Part shown: positions 32,571 through 44,600 of the stretch, in pieces
Numbering within the stretch: the first letter of the stretch is position 1
Layout: each line of letters opens with the position of its first letter
From: Ottelia alismoides
Lineage: Eukaryota; Streptophyta; Magnoliopsida; Alismatales; Hydrocharitaceae
Reading direction: 5' to 3'
DNA length: 64,000 nucleotides
Assembly: GCA_037367405.1 (NCBI GenBank)
Contig: JAZKJV010010531.1
Coordinates: forward strand, 1 to 64,000
Program-made: the position numbers and the translations under genes
The notes under the pieces: model-generated
What the model saw: the letters and a program-made list of their open reading frames with translations, nothing else
What the model was told of the DNA's origin: nothing
Database searches by the model: none

Positions 32571-33201
32571 AAATCTGCCGGGTAAAGACTATATAGTAAT
32601 GGAATGGATGGAATGGATGGATTGAGATATGTAGGCATTACTCACATTGTGTGGGTGGAGATGATTTGCTAAAGTTTTCTACAAAATATTTCTTTGATTT
32701 TATGCATATGATGGGGTGTCCATCCTGTATCCTTAGTGTATTCGTATTATTATTTATAAAAGATACAATTTTCATTGACAATATCTATATTAATTCGAAT
32801 ACCATTAGTTGTTTATGTAATAAATCACTTTATTTATTTATTTATTTCTGTGATAATTTTAAAATAAAATCACTACAATAAATTTGATTTAACCCAATGC
32901 ATAATTTTTATACCAACTCTTTTTAAGTTTACGAAAGTTGGGGCAGTTGAGTCTATTCATCAACGGCCGATTACGAAGTACAGTTATTCTATCAAAGCTA
33001 ACGTCACGTTGTTGCAACGACTGCACATCTTTTTGAGAGCGTATCACTTCTTCTGTATAACCCCGATTGTACATATCCTCTAACTATTCCAGATTTAAAA
33101 TTTGAGGTGTTGGATTTATCAACAATCCAACTCCATGTGCATATCCTACAAAGTGCAATTAATGCTGCTTTGTCGATCGCAATTGATGATAACTTTGTCG
33201 A
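32571..33201. other. Intergenic stretch, no gene seen
   Basis: AT-rich with a GGAAT-type microsatellite at the left. Just before 33,202 the wording GTCGATCGCAATTGATGAT occurs, and a near copy follows the hAT element at 35,450, so the hAT element landed in or beside a short tandem duplication. Confidence 0.4.
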
Positions 33202-35448
33202 TAGGGCTGCTAATTGAATTGAATCATTCGAATTCGATTAGAATTCGTTCGATAAAAATTCAGAAAAAGTTCAATTCGAAGTCAAATGAACTGAATTTGA
33301 ATTTAACTTTTGGATTCGATTCCCAAATGAATCAAATCTGAATTCACTTGGATTCGTTCAATAACAATTCGATTCGATACACACACACATATGATATGGT
33401 ATGAAGCATTATATATATATGTGTGTTAATAAATGTAGTATATAATTTGTAAAATCTCCACACATGATACACAACTTAATATAATAATTAAAAATTTTCA
33501 TCATCTTATTCTGAACATCCCAATTTTAGGATGCCCATTGCATACACCATACCCCCTCTTTACTCCCACAAATTCTCTCTCTTTCTCTCCTCGTCACTCA
33601 TGAGAAAAAATCCCAACATTTGCTACTGCTCTCCAACGTCGCCAGCTCCAACCTCTCGCTCATGCTCACTCTCTCCAACGTTGATGGCTCCAGCCTTCCG
33701 CTCTTGCTCGCTCTCTAACGCTGCTGGATCTAGCCTCCCGCTCGCTCTTTATAACGTCGTTGGCTCCAGTCTCCCGCTCCTGCTCGCTCCCACCACATAC
33801 AACACCACCCTCCCATAGCCAACTCCGCCACCAGCTCCCACTCTCTCCCGTCGAAGACAACGACATCGGTTCTAGGCTCACCAACGTCGTCGGTATCTCT
33901 TCATCACCCCCGCAGCTACTGGTATTACCACACCCCCTTTTAACCTAAAATCTTAAGATTTAGCTTCTATCCAAATAATCTATGCGATTGTAAAATACAT
34001 CATCTGCAAACAAATACATAGTAAATGTTTAAAAACGATCCCGATGTCACATATTTCAAATTTCTAATAATCTTTTACTTAATCTCATTCTTAATACTTC
34101 CATCCATCATAATATCCAAATCTTATGATAAGGACAATCAAATATTTGAATACAAATAATATCTTAGAGACAATTAAGCTATGAATAGATTTCATGGATT
34201 TCGAGCTTTGCCTAAATGACTAAATGTGCAAAAGATCGTAGCTCCAACTAAATTCATTTTCTCATCAAGATTACAAGTGGACTAGGTTATCAAGAAAGAA
34301 ATATCATCGTAATATTTAATAAGCTCAACTATGCCCCCATAAGAGTGCATTGAAATGAGGTAAGCATGAACGGTTCATGCTTAATGTAAAAAAATATTAT
34401 ATATTAGAAAATGGAAGATCAGAGCCATACCAACTGAGTTCTCGGTCCGGTCTGCCGATTTTTATACACCTCAGATGCTGGATTCAGCTCCATAAGTCAA
34501 TTCACATCGTCTTTTATAGTTCTGATGGAATTTAGTGATTCTTTTGTCTCTGGTATCATGGAGATAAATCACAATGGGAGGGAAGATATGGAGGATTCTT
34601 CAGAGAAACGCGGAACACAATATTCTGGTTATTATTTTGGACAAGTATATCTATAAATATGTATCTCGTATTTCTATATTGGTATGGAATTTAAAATATA
34701 ATTTTGACTATGTGTTTTTATTTTGTTTCTAGAAGTCTAATTCAAACATACCATCTTCTCAAGATAGTGTCCATGAAAGGGTCATTGGGCATGATGATGA
34801 TATTAATGAAAAAGGGAAGAAGAGGGTTAAGAAAAAGAAAAATCATTTTCTGAAATAATTAATACAAGATTGATCGGAAGAAAATATCAATGGTTTACGA
34901 ATCATTTACCAAAGAGAATAAAAAAGTTGGTGGACTGCCAGTTGAAAGGTGAAGATGCATTGATTGAATTTTCATCGTAGATACAAAAAAAGATCAACGG
35001 TTTATCAAGAAGACAATAATTATTATTTTTTATATATTCAATTCACCATTGGTACAAAAAGTGCAAGTTAGGATTGCAACGAACATACACGAACGAAAAA
35101 AGTTAGGTACTTTAATGCAATTTATATTATCTATTGAATTTTACCATTTATGTTAAAAGTTTTTTACTTATCTCAATTATTTTTTCACAAATTAGTATCA
35201 CAAAGTCTATTCAATTATTTGAAACTTAAAATATTATTAATATATATAACTAATTACATTATTAAATAAAATTCTAATTTGATATAAAGTGAATCAAATT
35301 TGAATATTTAAAACTCCAAACGAATTGAATCAAATTTAGATTAGAAATTCGTCTAATATTCGATTCGAATTCAGATTCAAAAATTTTATAATGAATCGAA
35401 TCTGAATCTAGATAGATTCGAATGTATTCGATTCGATTAGCACCCCTA
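33202..35448. mobile_element. Degenerate hAT element with perfect 8-bp TSD
   Basis: The 2,247-bp element starts TAGGGCTGCTAATTGAATTG and on minus starts TAGGGGTGCTAATCGAATCG; TTTGTCGA flanks it at 33194-33201 and 35449-35456. Subterminal regions are packed with GAATTCGATT-type motifs in both orientations. At about 34,790-34,900 a Lys-rich segment followed by MVYESFTKENKKVGGLPV is reminiscent of the BED zinc-finger region of hAT transposases, but it is broken and no DDE/hATC domain is seen. A 36-42-bp tandem repeat (four units, 33637-33792) lies inside. Confidence 0.85.
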
Positions 35449-35583
35449 TTTGTCGATCACAACTGATGACAAGTGGGTCAAATTTTTGGTGTACAAACTC
35501 ATAAGATTAGGAACACAATACGCTGAGAAGTTCAATGTCGTTTATATGCATCATTTAGATCGAGGGCCGTGAAATTAAGGAGT

Positions 35584-35791
35584 TGTAACACCCCAAACCC
35601 TCAAACATAGTGTCACATCTAAAACTCACGAAGTGTGGGTGCGGTTTATAAGTGGTGGGGACTACTACTTAACAACTTAGGCTTAACATTTTGGATGGTT
35701 CTCAACGGGTCCAATTGAGCTCGAACTCAACAAATTGTAAGAGCCAATTTTCCTCAATAATGGATCGAGAACATAAGCCCGGGACGTTACA
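35584..35791 (+). mobile_element. Solo LTR of the TRIM family
   Basis: The 208-bp sequence starts TGTAACACCCCAAACCC and ends CCGGGACGTTACA, matching the TRIM LTR at 13024-13230 in opposite orientation, including GTGTGGGTGCGGTTTATAAG. The flanks GGAGT and TGAGC match only in part, so the duplication is worn. Confidence 0.82.
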
Positions 35792-35943
35792 TGAGCTTAT
35801 CAAGTAATCTAGAAAGCTATTATTGCAACTTGGAATGAAAAAGATAGACGTCTTAGATCGCTTGAGGATGGATGCAATACAGGGATATTATCTAGTCGAC
35901 CATGCATGCAAGAAATTGGGGATGGGGTGGAGAACATCCTACA

Positions 35944-36225
35944 TTAATTAGACCAACATGTTGCACTGCCGACACCCAACTCTTTGAGGTGTGCCATTGT
36001 CTTCACCGACTTAGATAGAACTTCTTCCTGCGTGTGATTTGCATTAGACATACACAAGGTTGTTAGATTTGTTAATTTTCTGATATGCTTGATCAAATGT
36101 TTACTAGCCTCGACTGTTATCAAGGCTTTCAGATTAATAGCAGAATGGGCTTGGGTGCAAATGCCCAACCCTTTGCTGTGTGTTGGCGGACAAAACCAGG
36201 AGATGTATTCGACCATTCTCTCCAT
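35944..36225 (-). pseudogene. NLR leucine-rich-repeat fragment
   Basis: A 93-codon minus-strand frame reads as LRR sequence of a CC-NBS-LRR protein, including INLKALITVEASKHLIKHI, KLTNLTTLCMSN and SVKTMAHLKELGV. There is no NB-ARC upstream and no continuation downstream, so it is a relic. It lies directly beside the TRIM solo LTR. Together with the pseudogene at 13-15 kb and the coiled-coil gene at 21-24 kb it suggests a former NLR cluster. Confidence 0.8.
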
Positions 36226-36532
36226 CTTGAAGAGGGTTGCTTCTGTGTGTTCTTTGGGGAAGAGTTAGGGCTGCCATTTTCTCTTCATTTCATCATTTGT
36301 TTGCTTGGATCATGTTGTGTGTTGAAGCTAGAGACTGAGCCGAAGAGGCGCTGTGTTGGAGCAGCTATGGAGCAAGCTAGGGCAGACATATTTGAAGACA
36401 TGTTCTCCACCTTCTCCATCTTTCATTTGTGTTGGTGTGGTCCTTTAGAACACCTTTAGGAGAAGGATTTGGGTTTGCATAGCCTCAGGGAGAACTGCTT
36501 TATCACCAAGTTTTAGTGGAGAGGGTTGTTTG

Positions 36533-36990
36533 CTGGGATGAAAATGGTCGGATACAAATACGAATATTGGTATAATCATATCCTTATTCATTTTAGAATA
36601 CGAATGTGGATACGAATATGGACAAATGTGAAGAATATATTATCATATCCTTAAAAACAAATACGAATGTAAAACAAATAAGAATCAGATACGAATAATA
36701 ACATAAATATTCAATAGATTGACTCAAATATAGTAATTTCACAACAATTATATCAACAATGGTGAATGCAATCATAAAATATTTTTACGCATAATTATAA
36801 ATAAATCTATTAGTATACTTACGAACGGAAATGAATATACGCATACGAATGCGAATATTAGTGAATGTCAAAGTAATATCCATATCCGCATCTATTTTAA
36901 AACAAACACGAATATGTATGTCAAAATATGTATAAAATGAATACAATAGCGGATCGGATACGAATATATTCACATTCGTTTTCATCCCTA
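36533..36990. mobile_element. hAT-type MITE
   Basis: The 458-bp element starts CTGGGATGAAAATGGTCGG and on minus starts TAGGGATGAAAACGAATG. GTTGTTTG (36525-36532) and GCTGTTTG (36991-36998) form an 8-bp duplication with one mismatch. The interior is rich in GATACGAATA motifs in both orientations. Confidence 0.78.
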
Positions 36991-36998
36991 GCTGTTTG

Positions 36999-38480
36999 GG
37001 TCGAGTACGCCCCATGATTCCCCCCCCCCCCCCCACTCGTTTTGAGGATTTCCACGTTAAAATCTCTCATGTTGATTGTGGTTGTTATTGTAGTTGTTAT
37101 GATTGCTTATGGTTCTTGTGCCGTGGTTTGCTTGTTAATAGTCAAGTTGCTCGATTTGATCCACACTTGTGCATCGTTCATGGGATCGCTTGTTCCGAAT
37201 AGAGCGTTATCAGGGCTTGTTCAAAGGAGGATTACAAATCGAAGTTTGATTCGAACTGGATGATTAGTCTTAGTGGGACTAACTACAATTTGTGGAAAAA
37301 TAAAATAAATGATATAACATATATGAAAGCTATGCATCTTCTTCTGTTCACTACCCAAAAGCTCGAAAACAATACGGTTGAGAAATGAGAATTTGAATGT
37401 GAGTAAGTACGTGCTTTCATCAGATAGTTTGTTGATGAAAATGTCTACAACCACATCTAAGATGAAAGCCATGTTAGAAGTGTATGGTTGAAGTTGGAAA
37501 ATCTTTACGCCTCCAAGGTGAGAAGTAACGAATCATTTCTTCTCAATAGATTGATGCACTTGCGGTTCAAGGAGGGAAACTTTGTGTCAGATTTTTTGAA
37601 TGATTTCCAAGGCATTACAAGTCAGTTGACAAGCAGATGCATCAAATTTGAAGGCGACGTGTTGGGACGATTGTTGCTTGCTACTTTACCACACTCTTGG
37701 AGAATTTCAAAGTCTCACTTACTAACGTTGCAGTTAACAGGGTTGTGTCTTCAGAGGTTGTCAAGTTTGGTATTCTCAATGAAGAGACACGGAGAAAATC
37801 TTAAGGAAGCTCTTCACATTCAGAGGTTCTTGTTATAGAGAACAAGGGGAAGGAGATAAATCAAGAATTAAAAGGGCAAAGACAACAGTAGGAGCAAGTC
37901 GAAGTCAGATATCAGAAAATAAGGTGCCACTATTGCAAGAAGAAATGTCGCATCAAGAAGAATTGCTTCTAATTCAAAAGTGACAATAAAAATGGAGGTG
38001 ACTAGAATGAGAAGAGGAATGACAATGTTGTTACAACTGCATAACAAGAGCTCCACACTGTCAGTGATGAGGAGATGGTGAATGTCGCATATGATGGTAC
38101 TTCCTAGCATATTGATAGTAGTTCTGCATTATATTTTATATCTCAGAGAGAGTTTTTCTCGTCATATACACCAAGTAACTTTGGCATATTGAAGATGGGG
38201 AATGGTTCTTTCTCCCCTATTATTGGCATTGATAATGTATATTGAAGAATGCCAATACAATGTTGTTGATGCTCAAAGGTGTACGATATGCACCCGATGA
38301 AGGATGTAAATAACTTCGCATCAATGAAACATGTGTAACAAACTATTTGCAAAAACTTTGATCATTCATCACGTGATCAACAAGCAAATTTAGCACAACA
38401 ATGGTTGTACTTTGAGAAACCATTAATTTAGGAAAATAATCTACATAATATGATTTCTTATACTCTAATGAATACTATAA
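36999..38480 (+). pseudogene. Copia-type LTR end plus decayed gag and protease
   Basis: A poly-C run and GAGGATTTCCACGTTAAAAT (37021-37080) resemble the U5 part of the copia LTR at 50.2 kb, followed by a degenerate primer site near 37204 (GTTATCAGGGC). On plus, gag wording follows: SLSGTNYNLWKNKIND (about 37270), WLKLENLYASKVRSNESFLL (about 37485) and FVSDFLNDFQGI. A relic protease reads IDSSSALYFISQREFFSSYT (about 38115) and then YTPSNFGILKMGNGSFSPII. Stops and shifts interrupt all parts. Integrase and RT are absent. Confidence 0.75.
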
Positions 38481-38759
38481 AGAGATCAGGATTACCTCTT
38501 GAAGCGCCTCTATTAAGCAAGGGACCTCTCAAATCAAGTATGATCAACACTTGCTTCTCTTATGGGCACAATGATGAGTTGTGTAGCTCTCTACAAAATT
38601 CGATATCAACTTCTTGATCTTGTCCACGTAAGGATGATTAAGCTCCTATTTTTTTCGCACGGAATTAATCTTTCTCCATCTACGATAATCGCAGAGGTGA
38701 CAAACGTTTTCTTCACAAGACCACACCAACGAAGAAGAAGAGTAAAGGCTTGATAATGT

Positions 38760-39060
38760 GGATGTGTAGGGTCAGAAGGGGAGACACGTATAAGAACTTA
38801 TTTCTCAAGATACTTCTCTTCTTTTAATAAATCAAGAGAATAGTTGGAAGGAACAAACATATTTTGAAAGAGAGTTATAGCCATCTTTTTATAGCTATAG
38901 TGGATGTCTATGAGGAGCCGCCTCCTCATAGTAGATGTCCACCATGTAGTCCATATGATTGAAGATCAAGGGCTATTTTACAATAGATAGGACTTGAATT
39001 ATCTCATTTTAATTACAAATTAAATCAAGCAATAAATAAAAACAAGTAAATCAATTTGCC
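38760..39060 (-). repeat. LTR-like fragment with TATA box and hairpin
   Basis: On minus, GCTATAAAAAGATGGC (about 38,890) sits just after a near-perfect hairpin (38905-38946: GTGGATGTCTATGAGGAG paired with CTCCTCATAGTAGATGTCCAC). The arrangement looks like the U3/R part of a small LTR, but no ends were found. Confidence 0.4.
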
Positions 39061-40140
39061 AACAACAATTAGGATTTCGTAAACGTTTATGTTTGTCCAA
39101 GCATGGACTTCCATCTTGTCCTAAAAGGCGGTTGCCAAATTTGTTGTTTATTTATCATTGTGATAATATAATTATCATAATTGGTAATTTTATGATAGAT
39201 TACTCTAGATTATGAATCCCATGCATAAATTCAAATAAAAATGTAAATCTTATTTACATTTAAATTCCAATGTGACTCATTCACATATGATCCTTGAAAT
39301 AACTATATGAATCATATTCATATAAATATTAATTATTATGAATTATTAAGCACATTAATTAATGACTTTTGTTTGTAAATCATATTAGCAAAATTATTCT
39401 ATAAAATTATAATAAAATTAGCAAAATTACCCCAAAAAGCACAAAAATAGTAGAAAAATATTGACAACACAAAAATTTATTCTATAATGTCTGATTATTT
39501 TTACCTATATTTTTATATATGATAACTATATAATCTACTTATATCTATATACATTTATATATCTATTATATATATTATACTTATTATAAATATCTAAATA
39601 TATTTTTAATGCCTTCAAAAAATAAAAAAGGATCGTACCTTTAGGTATTTTCTAATTCTTATATATTAATTATGTATTATATATATTACTTATAATACAT
39701 ATATACATTACTTTATATATATAATTTACCCTTGTATATATCCATATACTATTATATAATATTAAATTAAATAGAAATTAAAAATCAGATTTTTTTTAAA
39801 ATATACATGAAAATTATATAATTAAAAATTAAAACCCCCATATTCTTTGATTAATAGTTTGAATACCTCTATACATACAAATACCCATATTATTTATTCA
39901 TTATTTATTTATAAATAACGTTAAGTGCTACTACACATGCTCCCTGTGTTTGACACCCTACTCTGATTGTCACTATACTCATATTTATTTGTAGGATTTA
40001 TAATAAATTTTTATCCATATCTCTTATTTTTATAAATTTATCATTCTTTATGGGTTGATTGTAGATTCAACCAAGTGGTCTCTTAGAGGGGTCATTTTGA
40101 CGACCGTGTTCTGCCTTGTTGGACACACATGGCCTTCCTC
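39061..40140 (+). repeat. AT-rich LTR-end relic of a Tat-like element
   Basis: AT-rich DNA ends with GCTCCCTGTGTTTGACACC (about 39,940) and CGACCGTGTTCTG (about 40,100). The same order of motifs (AAAATTAGCAAAATT, ATAAAAATAGTA, GCTCCCTGTGTTCGACAC, TTCGACGACAGTGTTC) occurs at 46,280-46,770. I read the two as the end parts of the 5' and 3' LTRs of one old element. No genes. Confidence 0.45.
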
Positions 40141-40690
40141 TTGGGATTAGCTCAGTTGTTTCACCTGTTCAAAAACTGACTTCCCTTCGGCAATGAAAAA
40201 CTTTAAGAACTTGACGATAGAGTATTTCACAATACTGAAATCCTCGGTGTTATACCTTCGATCCTGTTCTTCAAATAGCCCCTTCATAGTTTGCGTGGAC
40301 GAATAGTATACGTCAAAAAATGAATTGGGCAGAGCCAACGAGATGCAACCATAACATATGCACTTGCATTCTTTCCACGCAGTTTGTGCCTTCTGGATAT
40401 TAGGTGAGTGATTTTCCTTCTAACGAAGGACTTTCAGTTTCAAACATTGAGATTAACCCTATGGTGGTTAATCAGATTTTCTTGCATTATTGTCAACACT
40501 GGAAATTCTGATCACCAAACTTTTTAGGCATCCTAGTCGTGTCCGCCATCGATTCAAACATGGTTTCCGACATTATTCTAAATCCGGTTCCGGATATCCT
40601 CTCTAAGATTGTTGTAAACATGATCAATACGACATATGTTAAAGAGTTAATTATCCAGATTAACATGAATGAAATTAACAACGTCACATG
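40141..40690 (-). pseudogene. Copia-type gag relic
   Basis: On minus, MADTTRMPKKFGDQNFQ (about 40,640) is the typical N-terminus of a copia gag, and SFFDVYYSSTQTMKGLFEEQ with FLKFFIAEGKSVFEQVKQL (40,147-40,338) is the later UBN2/gag part. Stops lie between them and no pol follows. It is a fragment nested in the Tat-like region. Confidence 0.7.
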
Positions 40691-41606
40691 TTAACAAATA
40701 AATATACGAGTGTAACAGATTCATAACCCGATTACAATATGCATGTAGGAACCAATAAAACTATAGATAAACCAATTTAGGTGAAATCCAGGAAAGACAA
40801 TGAAATAAACAAATTACGACAAATAAAACAATAGATAAGAAATCACTGAAGCATCCACGAAATGAACTGTATTTACTGGTGCATAATGTACTAGCGATCT
40901 GCTCCCAGGAAAGGACGGCACGTGATCTGTGTTCACACACACTCACCGATGAGATCGTCCTCGAAGCACCTCAGAGAACTTGTAGTTGAGAAGAAGAAAT
41001 GCAGGTTACGGATGCAATGGGAAATATAGAGAGCAAATGCAGCGTGAGAGTTTTCTTACGAGTAAAGAAAACGGTATTCAGGGAGAGGGTATAAGTAGAC
41101 CTAGCGCGCAACTTTTCATCTTTCGAAAACGTCCTAGGATATTTGTGAGCCTAGGACACTGGCTACCGTTCATTCTTTTCTCCACCTCCTCTTCTTGAGC
41201 CGGTTGTCACTTGAACATAGAAGGTAATACCCTACTTCTCGAGGAAAGAGTTGTTGGATTGGGGAATTATGATCACCATGTTGGAGAAGACTGACTTTTA
41301 CCGCTTCAACCAATGAGAGCTATATCTCACACTGTCCAAGATAGATTCATAGTCGTAAGGGTTTGCATATGAGTTGATATATTCTGATCTGGCTATTGAG
41401 GAGACTTGAGTAGAGTAATGTGGTGTCCAAAGGCTGTTGAGTTTCAAATCCGATTCCCAATAAGGTTCCGACCGACCTGAAGTCCAATTGTTCGACTTAA
41501 GCTCCAAACTTTGATTTTGTTAAGTTAGGTTCAAGCATTGAAATCAATCCAATTTCTTTCTTTTTCTTTTCTTTGTTTTCATTTTTCTGCACTTATTGCA
41601 TTAGTG
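40691..41606. other. Internal remnant between gag relic and Tat-like 3' LTR
   Basis: No coding frame is supported. It ends at the stem-loop and purine tract of the Tat-like LTR, so it is probably the 3' internal region of that element with foreign DNA to its left. Confidence 0.4.
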
Positions 41607-41640
41607 TTTGCTAAGGACTAGCAAATCAAGTATAGGGGGA
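41607..41640 (+). other. Stem-loop and polypurine tract before a Tat-like 3' LTR
   Basis: TTTGCTA-AGGAC-TAGCAAA (41607-41625) forms a 7-bp stem, followed after a short linker by AAGTATAGGGGGA and then the LTR start TGATGAA. The same layout with different stem bases occurs twice on the minus strand at 61027 and 62844. Confidence 0.7.
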
Positions 41641-44600
41641 TGATGAATTTCTATTTCATCATCTTTATTCTATCATTTTAGCCTTAAAAAGTCTAGTAAA
41701 TGCATGTAAATACCCTTAATTTGCACAAATTAATATTCACTCTTTGTTTTGTAAATACTGTATAAAATATGGTTTTTAATGTCAAAATTATAGAATAAAG
41801 GAAAGAAACGAAAAAGAAAAAATGTCAAAGGTATTTTATGACCTAAACCCCAAGACATAGGCATCTTGATGACTAGGTCGACAAAGAATAAAGTAGGGGG
41901 AGATAAGGGCCAATAATTCAATTAAAATACTTATTTATTCATTCTTTATTTATTCATTTTTGGGGACCTATTTTATTCTTTATTATTTGTACTTCAAATA
42001 AAGAAGCTTTGTACATGAAAGGTGTAGATAATAATATATAAAAAAATACAAAATTGATTTCACATAAAAATAATATACAGTGTACATTTTATGCTCAAAA
42101 TAAAAAGTCGTAAATCAAACTTCACAAACCCATATCTCCTAAATGGACATCAAAATGTATTAAAATCATCTAATTGTATATAACTTTTAATAAGCTATTT
42201 AATGAAGGTGATTTCATATTTTTTGGAGTTAATGTGTGAAAGTTAGGTTTTGGACCCCCCATTATATAAATTACATGTATAAAATATTTATTTTATTCAT
42301 TATTTATTATTTTATAATTTATATTTTTATAACCTTGTAAATATTACTTATTATATATTTACATATTAAAACCATAAAATTCATAAAGAAAATAAATAAA
42401 TAAAATAAGTATATAAAATACTTAGGTAAAATATCTATGTTTATACTTGTATATAAATGATGGTTAGAAACATTCTTTTATTCTTTTATTATTTTCTAAT
42501 CTTGTAAACATTATTTATACTATAATTAAAATATAGAAATAAAATAAAACACAAGAATATATATATATATATATATATAATACATAGTAATATACCTATA
42601 CATTTACCTATAATTATATACCCCTATTTATTTAGGGTTTTTATCGCTTATGCCCCTCCGAGATCTTGCAATATCAGTTATGCCCATATCTTTTTGGTAA
42701 TATCAGTTGTACCCCTCACTTCTTGCTATTTTATCACTTGCGCCCCTCGGGTTAGTGACCGTCCATCCATAGTGCAAACGGACGTTAACTTTGAGGACAT
42801 AAGCAATATTAATTTTAAAAAAGGGTTATATGGTCATTTAATACCCTCTTCCTCATCCTCTTCTTCTTCCTCCTATTCCTCCATCCTCTTCCTCCTCCTC
42901 CTCCTCCAACCTCCTCCTCCTCCCTCTCCGCACGAAACTCCTCCCTAGCCCGCACCTCCTCCCAGCTCTACCCCGAGCTCCCCGGACCTCCTCCCAGCTC
43001 GCCGCCCCCGCCCCTACCCCGCGTCGCCCAGCTCCTCCCCGAGCTCCCCGCACCTCCTCCCAGCTCGCCGCCCCCGCCCCTCCCCCACGCCACCCAGCCC
43101 CTGCTCCCATGGGTCGTCCCCTCCCCCACACCGCCCAGCCACGCACCGCGCCGCCCCCGCCCCTGCCCCGTGTCGCCCAGCACCATCTTACCTGGGCCGC
43201 CCCTCCCCCACGCCGCCTAGCACCTGCTACCCTGGGCCACCCCTCCCCCACGCCACCCAACCCCTGCTCCCATAGGCCGCCCCCTCCCGTTCCCCACGCC
43301 GCCCAGCCCCGCACCATGCCGCCCCCGCCCCTTCCCTCTGCCGACCAGCAGCTGCTCCCCTGGGTCGCCCCTCCCCTCCCCTGCACCGCCTAGCCCTACA
43401 CTGCGCCGCCACTGCGCCGCCTAGCCCTGTACTGCGCCACCCCTGCACCGCCTAGCCCCTGGCAGTCGATGGCGGTTGGGCTGGAGGTGCACAACCTATT
43501 GGAGACGACGGTTGGCGGCTGGTGAGAAGAAGGGAGCACGGTGGGGTGTGCATGCGGCTTCGGGGGAGGTCGTAGGCGGCATGTGGCTGCCAATTGCTAT
43601 GGCATCAGGAGGGCGTGGTGTGGTCGTGCGCGGTGTAGGCGCAGACGAACTCCGGCGAACTCCGGGCGGAGAGGGAGGAGGAGGAGGTTGGAGGAGGAAG
43701 AAGAGGAGTCTGGACAATAATGCCCCTCTTAACTGCACCAAGGTTTGAAAAAATCATGGTTAAGTCAATTCATTGATGGTCAATCTGACGGAAGGGCACA
43801 ACTGATGATGGAGAAAGAAGTGAGGGGCACAACTGATATTACTAAAAAGATAATGGCATAGCTAAAATTGAAAGATCTTGGAGGGGCATAAGTGATAAAA
43901 ACCCATTTATTTAAGTGTAAATATTATACCATAAAATACAATAAAAGTATATTTAAGTCTATAAAAACAACTTATAATTTTATACAATAAGAAAATAAAA
44001 AAATCAAAAATATAAATAAAAATAAAATACTTAAAATATAGATAAACATACCTATACATTAACCCTAAATGTAACTTGTAATTATAAAGTTCTAAACAAT
44101 GAATAAAAATCATTATAAAATACTTTATAAAATAATAAATATTTTTATTTTATAACTTAAATTAATGAATTTATTTATTTTTTTATCGAATTTATAAAAA
44201 TTTTCAGGCTTCTTTTTCATGGTTGGTCCACATGGACCAACCAGGTGGCAGGGAGGGCTGACTCTGGTCAACTCCTCTGAACCGCCATGTAGCCCTGTCA
44301 GAACTCATTTCCACATCAATTTCTCCCCCTTTTTGGAGCACGATTCTTTCATTAGTACGCCTTGATCCCTTTACGACCTTTTCTCCTCGTTCCTTAGTGA
44401 TTCACGCACATGCATTACCTCGAGGATTGAATCGTTGCATCGATGTTGCACCTCGATTCTCTCCCCCTGTCCAGTCGCCTGTACAAAACCCCTCTCTGAT
44501 TCCCATTTGATTTTGGAACCTTTTTGATCTTGTTTGGGCCTCCTTCTTCAAGCTCCGGATCGAGGGATGTGACTGGTCCCTCTCCAACTCCTTGGAGGCG

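Noticed and set aside
37020..37036. Poly-C run near 37,020 as a functional motif
   Set aside because: The related LTR has a shorter C run at the same place; homopolymer slippage explains it.
40145..40200. Possible tRNA suggested by GATTAGCTCAGTTG
   Set aside because: No acceptor stem, anticodon arm or T-arm follows; the bases belong to a copia gag relic.
42853..43448. Gly/Ala/Arg-rich and Pro-rich frames of up to 177 codons
   Set aside because: GC-rich repeats inside the family B Mutator-like element; both strands are open.
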